Program-made: the position numbers and the translations under genes
Shown here: positions 8,397-17,380 of the stretch, one piece after another
How positions within the stretch are numbered: position 1 is the stretch's first letter
Layout: each line of letters begins with the position of its first letter
Assembly (NCBI GenBank): GCA_035317605.1
Contig: DATHGT010000197.1
Coordinates: 1 to 64,000, forward strand
DNA: 64,000 nt
Direction: 5' to 3'
Origin: DATHGT01 sp035317605
Lineage (GTDB): Bacteria > Methylomirabilota > Methylomirabilia > Rokubacteriales > CSP1-6
Notes under the pieces: generated by a model
What the model saw: only the letters and a program-made list of their open reading frames with translations
The model's database searches: none
What the model was told of the DNA's origin: nothing

Positions 8397-9664
8397 CGCG
8401 ACGGGCGCAGGCCGAACAGCTCGTGCACCAGCTCGGTCCAGGAGCGTCCGGCGCCGGCGCGCGAGGACTGGCGCAGCTTGGTGATCGGCGCGTGGAGGAT
8501 CTTGTTCACGATCGCGGTCGACAGCGCTTCGAGGGCCGCCCGCGTCTCCGGCGACGCCTCCGGGATCCGGGCCAGCGCCTTCTGGACTTCGCCCGCGCGG
8601 ATGCCCTCCAGCCGCTCGCGCAGCGACACGATGGTGGGGATCACTTCCACGTCGGCGAGGCGGGCGCGGAACTTGGCGACCTCACGCTCGACGAGGGCTT
8701 CCGCGCGCTGGGCCTCGCGCGCCCGCTCGCGGAGGTTGGCGTCGACCACCTGCTTGAGGTCGTCGATGTCGTAGCAGTAGACGTCGTCGAGGGTGTCCGC
8801 GCTGGCCTCGACGTCGCGCGGCACCGCGATGTCGATGAAGAACAGCGGGCGATTGCGCCGCCCGTGCGTGGCCCGCTCGACCATCTCGCGGCTGATCACC
8901 GGCTCGGGCGCTCCGGTGGACGTGATCACGATGTCGACGCTGGCCAGGGCCGTGGGCAGCTCGTCGAACGGGACGGCGGTCCCCGCGAGCGCGCGGGCCA
9001 GTTCCTGGGCGCGGGCCAGCGTGCGGTTGGTGACGTAGATCGGAAACGCGCCCTGCTCCACGAGGTGACGCGCGGCCAGCTCGCTCATCTCGCCCGCGCC
9101 CACGACGAGCACGGCCTTGCCGGAGAGGCCGGCGAAGATCTTGCGGGCCAGCTCGACGGCCGCGAACGAGACCGAGACCGCGTGGCGGCCGATCTCCGTC
9201 TCCGTGCGGACTCGCTTGGCCACCGCGAAGGCCTGGGTGAACAGCGTGTGGAGGGTCGGGCCCACGGTCTGGCAGGACTGGGCCAGCGCGAAGGCGTCCT
9301 TCACCTGGCCCAGGATCTGGGGCTCGCCGATCAGCATCGAGTCGAGGCTCGCGCTCACCCGGAAGACGTGCTGCACGGCCTCGGCGTCGAGGTGCGTGTA
9401 GAGCAGCGGCTCGACGGTCGCGGGATCGAGTCCCCGGTTCCGGCAGAGACGGCGAAAGGCGACGGATCGCGCTTCGCCGGGGACGTCGGCCACGGCGTAG
9501 ACCTCCACGCGGTTGCAGGTCGAGATCACCACGACCTCGTCGACCACGCCGGCGTCCTGCACGTCGCGGAGCAGCTCCCGCAGCTTGTCTTCCTCGACGG
9601 CCAGCGTCTCGCGCAGCTCGACCGGGGCCGTGCGGTGGTTCAGGCCGGCGACGAAGAGCGCCAT
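8393..9664 (-). CDS. hemA: Glutamyl-tRNA reductase
   Basis: The 423-residue enzyme opens the C5 pathway by reducing glutamyl-tRNA to glutamate-1-semialdehyde. The catalytic Cys 50 lies in STCNRVEVY, and the NADPH domain has VVGAGEMSELAARHL. The C-terminal helical dimerisation domain is complete. ATG at 9664 overlaps the hemX stop (TGATG). Confidence 0.97.
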   Translation of the reverse strand: MALFVAGLNHRTAPVELRETLAVEEDKLRELLRDVQDAGVVDEVVVISTCNRVEVYAVADVPGEARSVAFRRLCRNRGLDPATVEPLLYTHLDAEAVQHVFRVSASLDSMLIGEPQILGQVKDAFALAQSCQTVGPTLHTLFTQAFAVAKRVRTETEIGRHAVSVSFAAVELARKIFAGLSGKAVLVVGAGEMSELAARHLVEQGAFPIYVTNRTLARAQELARALAGTAVPFDELPTALASVDIVITSTGAPEPVISREMVERATHGRRNRPLFFIDIAVPRDVEASADTLDDVYCYDIDDLKQVVDANLRERAREAQRAEALVEREVAKFRARLADVEVIPTIVSLRERLEGIRAGEVQKALARIPEASPETRAALEALSTAIVNKILHAPITKLRQSSRAGAGRSWTELVHELFGLRPSR

Positions 9665-10473
9665 CAGGAGCCGTGACGTCCGGGAAGGAAGAGGCCCGCC
9701 CCCAGCGTCACCACGAGCGCGGCGAAGCCGACCACCGCGAAGTACGCGGCGCGGCGACCGTGCCAGCCGGCCGCCGCCCGTCCGGCCAGCGTGGCCGCGT
9801 AGATCGTCCACGCCACGAACGAGAACAGGGCCAGCGGATCGAACGCGAACAGGCTCCCCCACGCCGTCCCCGCCCACAACGCGCCCAGGATCAGCCCCAC
9901 GGTCAGGAAGGGAAATCCCAGCGCGAGCGTGCGATAGGTCAGCCGATCGAGCGTCTCGAGCGCCGGCAAGCGGTAGTAGAACGCGCCGAGACGTTTGGTC
10001 CTGAGCTGATGCTCCTGCAGGAGATACATCACCGCGCCCGCGAAGTTGAGGACGAACGCGGCGATCCCGACGGTGGCCAGTGTGATGTGGACCCAGATCC
10101 AAGCGCTCCCGAGCGTCGGACCGATCTGCGCCAGGCCCGCCGAGCGGATGATCGTCTTCAGACTCAGCACGACGACGATCGGCAACACGAAGGCGCCCAG
10201 GACCTTCACCTGGTAGCGGCGCTCGATCCACAGCTGGACCAGCACCACGACCCAAACCGCTGTCGATACCGAGTCGGGGACCGTGCCGATTGGCGGGCGT
10301 CCCGTCTGGATCGCCAGGGCGATCAACCCGAGCGTGTGTAACGCCCAGGCGGCCGCCGTCGCCAGCGAGGCCAGCCGATGGACGAATTCCTCTCGCTGGA
10401 TCAGATAGGCGAGGGCGAGACCGGTGGCACAGACGTACCCGACCACGGCGAGGTTGAGGACCGATGCGTACAT
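9664..10473 (-). CDS. HemX/CcsA-family cytochrome c assembly membrane protein
   Basis: The 269-residue protein has about eight hydrophobic segments. It contains the family's conserved histidine region SAWIWVHITLATVG and a second conserved stretch around MYLLQEHQLR. The family handles haem in the membrane (CcsA) or, as HemX beside hemA in Gram-positives, affects HemA levels. Being first in the hem operon and overlapping hemA favours the HemX-type designation. It starts at ATG 10473. Confidence 0.85.
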   Translation of the reverse strand: MYASVLNLAVVGYVCATGLALAYLIQREEFVHRLASLATAAAWALHTLGLIALAIQTGRPPIGTVPDSVSTAVWVVVLVQLWIERRYQVKVLGAFVLPIVVVLSLKTIIRSAGLAQIGPTLGSAWIWVHITLATVGIAAFVLNFAGAVMYLLQEHQLRTKRLGAFYYRLPALETLDRLTYRTLALGFPFLTVGLILGALWAGTAWGSLFAFDPLALFSFVAWTIYAATLAGRAAAGWHGRRAAYFAVVGFAALVVTLGAGLFLPGRHGS

Positions 10474-10552
10474 AGACGTTACGTTCTCAGCGTATCGGAC
10501 TTTAGCACAATTCCGATGGGTTAAAGGGTCGCGGGCACGCCCAGGCGAGCCG

Positions 10553-11170
10553 TCATGGCTGCGCGGCGTGGCGTCGAATGAGATCGGCGAAGTCTTCCGC
10601 CGGAAGCTTCTCGGCCCAGTCGGACGCCCCGGGGTCGTGCAAAGGACCAGCGGCCGTGATGTCGACCGCCTCGGCCCGAGTCGTGAGCGTACGGAAGAGG
10701 TGAACGGTCGCTCCGCCCGGACGGCGGAGATGGAAGATGGGATCGATCGGAGAGCTCGGCCGGTGCTCGACGCGAGCGCCTGACGCGTCGTAGGTCGTCC
10801 ACAGGGCGGCGATTCCATGAGCGGAGAGCACGCGGGCGCGCACGGAGTCCTCGGCCGGAAGCGACCCGATGTCCGTGAGCCTCGGGCCGTAGTAGATCGG
10901 CACCGAGGCCTCTTCGATGGCGAGATCCCACGGGAGTGGCGATCCAACTCGGTCCAGCGTCACTTTGCTCGCCTCGCCGATCCAGTAAAGTGCGCCGGGC
11001 AGCGGTTCGCGATGCTCGAGCGCGTACGCCGCCCGACGCGCTTCGTCGTCACCCATCCAGAACAGGTCGCCGCGGTAGAGGTCGGGCCACGCCTCGATCA
11101 ATAGGCCCGGCAGCTCGCGGCGCCGTCGCGCGATCTCTCCGTCGTCGCTGACCAGATAGACGCGGCCCAT
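10553..11170 (-). CDS. Unrecognised 205-residue protein downstream of fdhE
   Basis: I do not recognise a family. The protein is soluble, with no signal peptide or membrane segment. It starts GRVYLVSDDGEIARRRRELP and is rich in W, D and R (WPDLYRGDLFWMGDD, LYWIGEASKV). ATG at 11170 is 14 nt from the fdhE stop, so it is probably cotranscribed with the formate dehydrogenase genes. It ends 79 nt before hemX. A role in FDH maturation is possible from context only. Confidence 0.6.
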   Translation of the reverse strand: MGRVYLVSDDGEIARRRRELPGLLIEAWPDLYRGDLFWMGDDEARRAAYALEHREPLPGALYWIGEASKVTLDRVGSPLPWDLAIEEASVPIYYGPRLTDIGSLPAEDSVRARVLSAHGIAALWTTYDASGARVEHRPSSPIDPIFHLRRPGGATVHLFRTLTTRAEAVDITAAGPLHDPGASDWAEKLPAEDFADLIRRHAAQP

Positions 11171-11184
11171 ACGGCGCGGGCAGA

Positions 11185-12027
11185 TTACTCGGCCGGTGGG
11201 ACCAGCTGGATCAGCGTCGGGATCGGGCGCCAGAACTCCTGGCGGTGCGCGATGAGATCGAGATGGGGCGAGCCCCAATCCTCGACCAGGCCACAACCGG
11301 TGTTCCAGCGCACGCGATGGTCGAGCTCCTTGACGTAACCACGGCATGACCGGCAGGCGCTGACGGCGTATCCCTCGTCCGGGCCCTCGGCCATCAGCCG
11401 GACGAAGTCCGCCGCGGCCCGGGTGCCGCAGAACGGGCACGCGAGACGGGCAAACGTCCAGCCGGTGCCGCACACATGACAGATGAGCTGTCGGCGCCCG
11501 TCCTCGAGCAGATCGGCGAAGCCCGGGGGGGCGCCACAGCACGGGCAAATCCCCAGGTCCCACCCGCTGTCCTCGATGTACTCGCGGCAGTCGGCGAAGT
11601 ACGCGTCGAGCGCCGGCCGCAGACCGACCACGGCCAGGAACGCCAGAGCGTCCTGCGAGAGCTGGGAGCGCTCCTGGACTTCGATGGAGGCGATCCGGCC
11701 GCGCTCCGGGAACAACGCGGTCGGCCCGATCTCGCCGTGGTCCCACGCCCCGGCGAATTCCCGCACGTCTTCCTCGAAGAGCGCAAGAACTTCCAGGCCG
11801 GAGTCGAGCAGGCTCTCCAGACTGTCAGGCGCGATGCTCGGCGATGCCTGGGCCAGCAAGGGCGCGCCCTTCGACCAACAGGCGCGGCACGCCTCGGCAC
11901 TCCAGCGAAGGGGCGCGGGCCGCTCACCCTGCCATTCGGCCCACGCCCGAAACACCCGACTGAGCGGCTCCAGCGTCTCGTGGAAGGTCGGCCGGCGTTG
12001 GAGCAGGCCCTCCCACTCGGTGAGCAA
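11185..12027 (-). CDS. fdhE: Formate dehydrogenase maturation protein FdhE
   Basis: The 280-residue protein has the rubredoxin-like zinc/iron knuckles of FdhE: CPCCG, CHVCGTGW, CPFCGTR and CRSCRGY, in order through the C-terminal half, plus ACRACW near the N-terminus. FdhE is needed for assembly of respiratory formate dehydrogenases. No ATG fits; a TTG at 12027 with GGAGGG 4 nt upstream is the best start and lies 11 nt after the stop of the membrane-anchor gene. Confidence 0.88.
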   Translation of the reverse strand: MLTEWEGLLQRRPTFHETLEPLSRVFRAWAEWQGERPAPLRWSAEACRACWSKGAPLLAQASPSIAPDSLESLLDSGLEVLALFEEDVREFAGAWDHGEIGPTALFPERGRIASIEVQERSQLSQDALAFLAVVGLRPALDAYFADCREYIEDSGWDLGICPCCGAPPGFADLLEDGRRQLICHVCGTGWTFARLACPFCGTRAAADFVRLMAEGPDEGYAVSACRSCRGYVKELDHRVRWNTGCGLVEDWGSPHLDLIAHRQEFWRPIPTLIQLVPPAE

Positions 12028-12038
12028 CGTCCCTCCGT

Positions 12039-12965
12039 CTACGATGCTTGTCCCGCCGCGATCAGGACGTATTTCACGAGGAAGCCCCCGACGAGGACGA
12101 GCGCCGACACCAGGGCCACCATTCCCGGCGCGCCCGCCCGCCGCTGAAGCACGAGGGGCACGACGATGCCGACGATCACGGCGCCCAGCCAGAACGGAAT
12201 GCTGTACGGTCCGGCCAGCAACCGACCCAAGGCCGCCGAGATCCCGGCGGAGCCGGCCATCTTGACCGAGACGACGAACAGGATCAGCGCGATCAGCTCG
12301 ACCACGAGCGCCATCGACGTGACGCGCATCACCCGCGTCAACCCCTCTCGCGCGCCGGCGCCGCGGAGCAGCGCGAGGACCAGGGCAATCGCCGCACCAC
12401 CCGTCGCGGCGCCCACGGCCAGGAAGATCGCGCCGAGCCAGTGAGCGTTGACGAAGAGCGGCCGGGCGGTGGCTCCGAGAAGCACGCCCGGATACGCGGC
12501 GATGAAGAACCCGAACACGCTGCCGACCAGGCCGACCACCGTGCGTAGACGGATCATGCTGCGGCCACCACGGTCCGTGAGAAACACGTCCAGCGCACAG
12601 AGGAACGTGCACAGTCCGAACACGAGCAGGGCCCAGGAGCCCGCGCTCATCGGCGAGAAGGGCTTCAGGTGGAGCGGCCCGACCGTCACCGCGCCCATGC
12701 CGATGGCGGTCGATGGCTTCGACACCATCAGCATGTGGAGGAACCGCGTGGGGTAACCGAGGTCGACGATGAGGAGGATCGGGCACGGCAGGAGGGCGAG
12801 GAACGCCACGTAATAGCCGATCCGCACGATGTCCTGGTAGCGTCGGCCGTCGACGAGGTTGGCGATCGTGGCGATGACGAACGCCCCGCCGGCCACGCCG
12901 CCGAGGAAGAAGTAGAGGTCGATCAGGAGCGGCCAGTTGGAGCTCTGGAGCAGTCCGGGTTCCAT
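12039..12965 (-). CDS. NrfD/PsrC-type membrane anchor of formate dehydrogenase
   Basis: The 308-residue protein has about eight to nine hydrophobic helices and starts EPGLLQSSNWPLLIDLYFFLGG, typical of NrfD-type quinone-interacting anchors. It takes the place of the cytochrome b subunit (FdnI) and would pass electrons from the iron-sulfur subunit to the quinone pool without haem. TGATG overlap with the preceding iron-sulfur subunit gene fixes the start at 12965. Confidence 0.9.
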   Translation of the reverse strand: MEPGLLQSSNWPLLIDLYFFLGGVAGGAFVIATIANLVDGRRYQDIVRIGYYVAFLALLPCPILLIVDLGYPTRFLHMLMVSKPSTAIGMGAVTVGPLHLKPFSPMSAGSWALLVFGLCTFLCALDVFLTDRGGRSMIRLRTVVGLVGSVFGFFIAAYPGVLLGATARPLFVNAHWLGAIFLAVGAATGGAAIALVLALLRGAGAREGLTRVMRVTSMALVVELIALILFVVSVKMAGSAGISAALGRLLAGPYSIPFWLGAVIVGIVVPLVLQRRAGAPGMVALVSALVLVGGFLVKYVLIAAGQAS

Positions 12966-13744
12966 CACGATCCTCCGGCGTCGTCGCCCCGGCCACGGAA
13001 GGCGAGCAGCGCGCCGAGCCCGACGGCGACGGCGGCACCGATGGAGAACAGCGAATCCATGACCACGTTTCGCTGGGGCAGCTTCGGCTGCTCGGGCAGA
13101 CCGTACTTCGCCGGCTTGGCCAGGAGAAGGAAGAAGGCGTTCAGCCCGCCGAGCGCTCCCCCCTTGTCGGCCCCATAGAGCTGGGCGTCCTTGAAGCCCA
13201 TCTTCTGGAGCTCGTCGACCCGCTTGCGCGCCTTGGCTTCCAGATCGTCGCGGAAGCCGAAGCGGATGGACTCGGTCGGACACGCCTTCGCGCACGCGGG
13301 ACCGAGACCGTTGTGCAGGCGGTCGTTGCAGAAGGTGCACTTGGTGGCGGTCCCGGTATCGTGGTTGAACGAGACGACTCCGAACGGGCACGCCGAAACG
13401 CAGTAGCGGCAGCCGTTGCAGATGTCCTGGTTGATGTTGACGGTGCCGTACTCCGTCCGATAGATCGCGCCGGTCGGACACGCCTCGAGACAGCCCGCCT
13501 GGGCGCAATGCTTACAGACGTCCGACATCATGTGCCAGCGCATGCCGACCTTGTCGTCGCCGGGCTCCTCGAAGAACCGCACGAGTCGATAGCTCTTGTC
13601 GGTGAAGGTCGCGTGGTTCTGATAGCTGCCGGTCCACTCGGGCTCTTCGGGGGCGAGCTGGTTCCACTGCTTGCACGCCACCTGGCACGCGCGGCAGCCG
13701 ATGCACAGCGAAACGTCCGTGAACATCGCGACGGTGCGGGCCAT
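12965..13744 (-). CDS. fdhB: Formate dehydrogenase iron-sulfur (beta) subunit
   Basis: The 259-residue protein has four Cys clusters for [4Fe-4S] centres: CIGCRACQVAC near residue 14, CKHCAQAGCLEAC, CNGCRYCVSAC and CTFCNDR with ACAKAC. A single C-terminal helix (about residues 230-249) would anchor it. It carries electrons from the catalytic subunit to the NrfD-like anchor. It starts 2 nt after fdhA. Confidence 0.95.
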   Translation of the reverse strand: MARTVAMFTDVSLCIGCRACQVACKQWNQLAPEEPEWTGSYQNHATFTDKSYRLVRFFEEPGDDKVGMRWHMMSDVCKHCAQAGCLEACPTGAIYRTEYGTVNINQDICNGCRYCVSACPFGVVSFNHDTGTATKCTFCNDRLHNGLGPACAKACPTESIRFGFRDDLEAKARKRVDELQKMGFKDAQLYGADKGGALGGLNAFFLLLAKPAKYGLPEQPKLPQRNVVMDSLFSIGAAVAVGLGALLAFRGRGDDAGGS

Positions 13745-13746
13745 GG

Positions 13747-16700
13747 CTACGCCACCCCCTTCCGGACGTTACAGAGGAGCGCCTTGGACTCCTGGATGAA
13801 CGTCGTGGGATCGCCGAGGCTGGCCACCAAGTCATTGGTGATGTCGCCGCGCGACGACTGCATCACGCCCGCCCACCCCCAGTGCCAGGGAATCCCGACC
13901 TGGTAGACCTTCTTGCCGTCGATGATGAACGGCTTGATGCGCTCGGTGACCATCGCGCGGACCTTGATCTTCCCGCGTGGCGTTTCCACCGTGATCATGT
14001 CGCCGTTGGCGATGCCCAGCTCCCTGGCCATCTCCACGCCGATCTCCGCGAAGTGTCCGGGGAACAGCTCCGACAGCCAGGGCACGTGCCGCGAGGTACC
14101 GGCCGCGTGGTGCTCGGTGAGGCGGTACGTGGTCAGGATGTACGGGTACTTGTCGGGGGTGCCGAGCTCGTTGGTGTCGCCGATGTTCCACACCTTGGCC
14201 ACGGGGTTGTTCTGGACCTTCGAGAGCAGGTTCTTCGTCGGCGACTCGAAGGGCTCGTAGTGCTCGGGAAACGCCCCGTCGAGCACGGAGGCCAGGAGCC
14301 CGCCCTTGCCGTCCGCCCGCATGATGAAGGCGTCGGTCCCGCCGATTCCCTTGAACGGACCGTCCTTCGCCCGCGGAGCGTTGGGCGCCGTGAACGCGCC
14401 GAAGTCCGGCACGTCGCCGCCCACCCACTTCCCCTTCGTGTCGGGCGTGGCGCCCGGTGCTTCCGGATCCCACCAGATGAGCTTCTTCCGCTCGCTCCAC
14501 GGCTTGCCGGAGGGATCGGCCGACGCGCGATTATAGAGGATGCGGCGGTTAGCCGGCCACGCGAAGCCCCAGTTGTGAGCCATGTAGTCGGCGCCCTTGG
14601 CTCGCTCGCGGCGAGCCGCCAGATTCTTGCCCTCCTCGGGGAAGATACCGGTCATCAGCCAGTTGCCGCAGGCCGTCGAGCCATCGTCCGCCAGGTGCGC
14701 GAAGGTCTTGAGGTGCTGCCCCGCCTTGTATGTCGGCTTGCCGTCCTTGTCCGTGATGTCACGGGTGGCGAAGCCGTTGATCTCGCGCAGCACCAGCTCG
14801 ATGTTGGGCTCCTGCTTCGGGCCCTCGGGCTTGTAGTCCCACACGAGGTCCAGGACCGGCCGGTCCTTCTTCTCCTTCGATTCGGCATAGAGCTTCTTGA
14901 GCCGGTTGCCGAGATCCACGATGAAGGCGGCGTCGGAGCGCGCGTCGCCCGGAGAATCGACGGCCCGCTGATGCCATTGCGCCAGACGCATGGTGTTGGT
15001 GAGGGACCCATCCTTCTCGGCCGCCGGCGCCGCGGGAATGAAGAAGACCTCCGTCTGGCAGGTCTTCGGATCGATCCCGGGCTCCTTCCAGACCTGCGCG
15101 GTCTCCGTCTCGAAGAGGTCGGCCACCACCATCCACTTGAGGTTGCGCATGGCGCCGCGGACCATCTTGGCGTTGGGGCTGTCCACGGCCGGGTTCTGGC
15201 CCTGGCAGATGAAGCCCTTCACCTTGCCCTCGCGCATGCCGACCATGAAGTGCTGGTGCGAGTAGGCGTCGGCCTTCTCGCGCTTGGGCAGGTAGTCGTA
15301 GGCGAAATCGTTGTCCTTGGTGGCGGCGTCGCCCCACCACGCTTTGAACTGGCTGATGACGAACTTCGGGTTGTTCACCCAGTAGCTCGTGGTGGGGGTG
15401 GTCTTCTCCAGGTAGTCCTTGAACGTGGGGTGCGGGCCCTGCAGCGGCATCGGCGGGTAGCCCGGCAGCATGTGATAGAGCGTCCCCATGTCGGTGGCGC
15501 CCTGCACGTTGGAGTGGCCGCGCAGCGCAACCACGCCGCCGCCCGGACGGCCCACGTTGCCGAGGACGAGCTGCAGCATGCAGAGTGCCCTGATCTGCTG
15601 GACGCCATTCGTGGACTGATTGAGCTGCAGCGCGTAGGAAGCGGTCGCCGTCTTCTCGGGCCCGGAGGCCGAGCAGTACACGTCGGCGACCTCCAGGAAC
15701 TTGGCCTTGGGAATACCGCACACCTTCTCCACCATGTCCGCTGTGTACCGGCTGTAGTGCCGGCGCAGGTGCTGGAAGACGGTGTTGGGGTCCTTGAGCG
15801 TCATGTCGCGCTTGGCATTGCCCTCGCCGTCGAGCTGGTACTTCCACGTCGACTGGTCGTACATCCGTTTCTCGGGATCGAACCCGGAGAAGAACCCGTC
15901 CAGGTCCGTGGGGGTCTTGAAGGCCGGGTCCATCAGGAAGGGGGCGTTGGTGTAGTGCGCGACGTAGTCGTGGAAGTACTTGCCGCTCTCGATGGCGTAG
16001 CTGATGAGGCCGCCGAAGAACACGATGTTCGTGCCCGACCGGATCGGCACCCAGTAGTCCGCGGTCGCGGAGGTGCGGGTGAAGCGCGGATCGACGTGGA
16101 TGACCTTGGCCCCGCGCTCCTTGGCCTTCATCACCCACTTGTAGCTCACGGGGTGGCACTCGGCCCAGTTCGAGGTGGGCATGATCACGTCGGCGTTGAT
16201 GACGTCGATCAGGTTGGTGGTCATCGCCCCGCGGCCGTAGCTGGCGCCGAGCGCGGGCACCGTCGCCGAGTGACAGAGCCGGGCCGAATTCTCCACGTTC
16301 ACGAGACCGATGCCGCGGGAGAGCTTGGCGATCAGGTAGTTCTCCTCGTTGTCGAGCACCGAGGAGCCGAGCCAGGCCACGCCCTCGCAGCGATTGACGG
16401 TGACCACCTTCGCTGGCGGCGCGGCCTTCTTCATCTCGGCCGGGTAGGGAGAGTCGGCCTGCCCCGGCTTGCCGGGCTCGCCCTTCTTGACCTTCGGCTC
16501 CTCCTTGGGAGGGCCCCCCAGGGTGACGGTTTCGACGAAGGTCTCGTCGCGAGCTTGTTTCACCCGCTTGGCGATTTCCGCCATCATCCAGTCGAGCGGC
16601 TTCTCCTCCCACTTGTCGCTGCCGGCCGCCCGGTAGAGCGCCTTGGTGAGCCGCCTGGCGTTGATCGACAGCTGGTAGGTCGACGAGCCCTTCGGGCAGA

Positions 16701-16950
16701 GCGCGCCCTCGGTGTGCGGGGTGTCAGGGTCGCCCTCGATGTCGACGATCTTGCCGTCCTTGACGTAGATGAGCTGGGCGCAGCCCACCGCGCAGTATGG
16801 GCACACGCCCGGAACCACCTTGGCCTCCTTGATTCGCAGCGAGGTGGCGGCGGCCTCGACTGGGGCCAGGCTGACTCCGCGCGCGCCGAGCGCGACGCCG
16901 GTGGCGGACGTTCCCGAGTACTTCAGGAATTCGCGTCGTGAGAGGCTCAT
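13747..16950 (-). CDS. fdhA: Formate dehydrogenase catalytic (alpha) subunit, cysteine form
   Basis: The 1067-residue molybdopterin enzyme is like FdnG/FdoG. A twin-arginine signal (SRREFLK) starts it and [4Fe-4S] ligands are Cys 50, 53, 57 and 85. In FdnG the metal ligand is selenocysteine in VENQARVU; here the equivalent VENSARLC has Cys 226, encoded TGT at 16275-16273. No recoding is needed. A charged, proline- and lysine-rich insertion at about residues 146-180 is not in the enzymes I remember. AAGGAG precedes ATG 16950. Formate would be oxidised outside the membrane, with FdhB and the NrfD-like anchor completing the complex. Confidence 0.95.
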   Translation of the reverse strand: MSLSRREFLKYSGTSATGVALGARGVSLAPVEAAATSLRIKEAKVVPGVCPYCAVGCAQLIYVKDGKIVDIEGDPDTPHTEGALCPKGSSTYQLSINARRLTKALYRAAGSDKWEEKPLDWMMAEIAKRVKQARDETFVETVTLGGPPKEEPKVKKGEPGKPGQADSPYPAEMKKAAPPAKVVTVNRCEGVAWLGSSVLDNEENYLIAKLSRGIGLVNVENSARLCHSATVPALGASYGRGAMTTNLIDVINADVIMPTSNWAECHPVSYKWVMKAKERGAKVIHVDPRFTRTSATADYWVPIRSGTNIVFFGGLISYAIESGKYFHDYVAHYTNAPFLMDPAFKTPTDLDGFFSGFDPEKRMYDQSTWKYQLDGEGNAKRDMTLKDPNTVFQHLRRHYSRYTADMVEKVCGIPKAKFLEVADVYCSASGPEKTATASYALQLNQSTNGVQQIRALCMLQLVLGNVGRPGGGVVALRGHSNVQGATDMGTLYHMLPGYPPMPLQGPHPTFKDYLEKTTPTTSYWVNNPKFVISQFKAWWGDAATKDNDFAYDYLPKREKADAYSHQHFMVGMREGKVKGFICQGQNPAVDSPNAKMVRGAMRNLKWMVVADLFETETAQVWKEPGIDPKTCQTEVFFIPAAPAAEKDGSLTNTMRLAQWHQRAVDSPGDARSDAAFIVDLGNRLKKLYAESKEKKDRPVLDLVWDYKPEGPKQEPNIELVLREINGFATRDITDKDGKPTYKAGQHLKTFAHLADDGSTACGNWLMTGIFPEEGKNLAARRERAKGADYMAHNWGFAWPANRRILYNRASADPSGKPWSERKKLIWWDPEAPGATPDTKGKWVGGDVPDFGAFTAPNAPRAKDGPFKGIGGTDAFIMRADGKGGLLASVLDGAFPEHYEPFESPTKNLLSKVQNNPVAKVWNIGDTNELGTPDKYPYILTTYRLTEHHAAGTSRHVPWLSELFPGHFAEIGVEMARELGIANGDMITVETPRGKIKVRAMVTERIKPFIIDGKKVYQVGIPWHWGWAGVMQSSRGDITNDLVASLGDPTTFIQESKALLCNVRKGVA

Positions 16951-16998
16951 GGGGCACTCCTTTGTGCGACAGCGAGTTCCGTGATCGCGTCGGTTCGG

Positions 16999-17271
16999 TC
17001 AGAGCTCGGGGCTGGCGATCTGCTCCCAGACGCGCCTGAGCACCACGACCGTCGCGACTCCGCGGTCCGTTTCGTCGATGCGTACGACGTCTCCGGGATT
17101 CAGCGCGCCGAGCGGCGCCTCGACACCGTCTTCGGTGATCACGACGGTGCGTTCGTGACAGGAGAGATCAGTGCAGCCCTCACCTTTGACGCGCAGGCGA
17201 TGGTGATCGGGGTCGACCGCCACCACCGTGACTCGACTGTGCTGGAGCCAATCCGTGAGGCTTTGCGTCAT
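16999..17271 (-). CDS. Small unrecognised protein leading the fdh operon
   Basis: The 90-residue protein seems to be mostly beta-strand (SRVTVVAVDPDHHRLRV, RTVVITEDGVEAPLG, GDVVRIDETD), like a small barrel. Two cysteines occur in GCTDLSCHE. I know no family for it. It is the first gene after the promoter at 17348-17376, 48 nt before fdhA, so it is made with formate dehydrogenase. An assembly or regulatory role is a guess. Confidence 0.6.
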   Translation of the reverse strand: MTQSLTDWLQHSRVTVVAVDPDHHRLRVKGEGCTDLSCHERTVVITEDGVEAPLGALNPGDVVRIDETDRGVATVVVLRRVWEQIASPEL

Positions 17272-17347
17272 GGCCCTGCCCCTCCTTCGGTTAGGTCGAC
17301 CCGCTCACGTTACGAGGGGACCGACACCGATTGGACCTGCCGCCGGG

Positions 17348-17376
17348 AGAGTAGAGCGGTCAGACCACCGTGTCAA
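17348..17376 (-). promoter_or_regulatory. Strong sigma70-type promoter of the fdh operon with GGTCTGACC in the spacer
   Basis: On the minus strand TTGACA (17376-17371) and TACTCT (17353-17348) are separated by exactly 17 nt; the predicted start is near 17341, 70 nt before the ATG at 17271. The spacer holds the palindrome GGTCTGACC (17358-17366), the same GGTCnGACC core as in front of the oxalate-oxidoreductase-like operon. Confidence 0.65.
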
Positions 17377-17380
17377 GAAT

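Noticed and set aside
10474..10552. A sigma70 promoter directly upstream of hemX
   Set aside because: TTTAAC and TAAAGT boxes are only 15 nt apart and no better pair was found; the hem operon may be read from upstream.
16273..16275. Selenocysteine in FdhA
   Set aside because: The codon at the metal-ligand position is TGT (Cys), not TGA.
13882..16941. A 1019-codon open frame on the plus strand
   Set aside because: It is antisense to fdhA. GC-rich codon bias keeps complementary frames open; the protein is Arg/His/Gly-rich without motifs.
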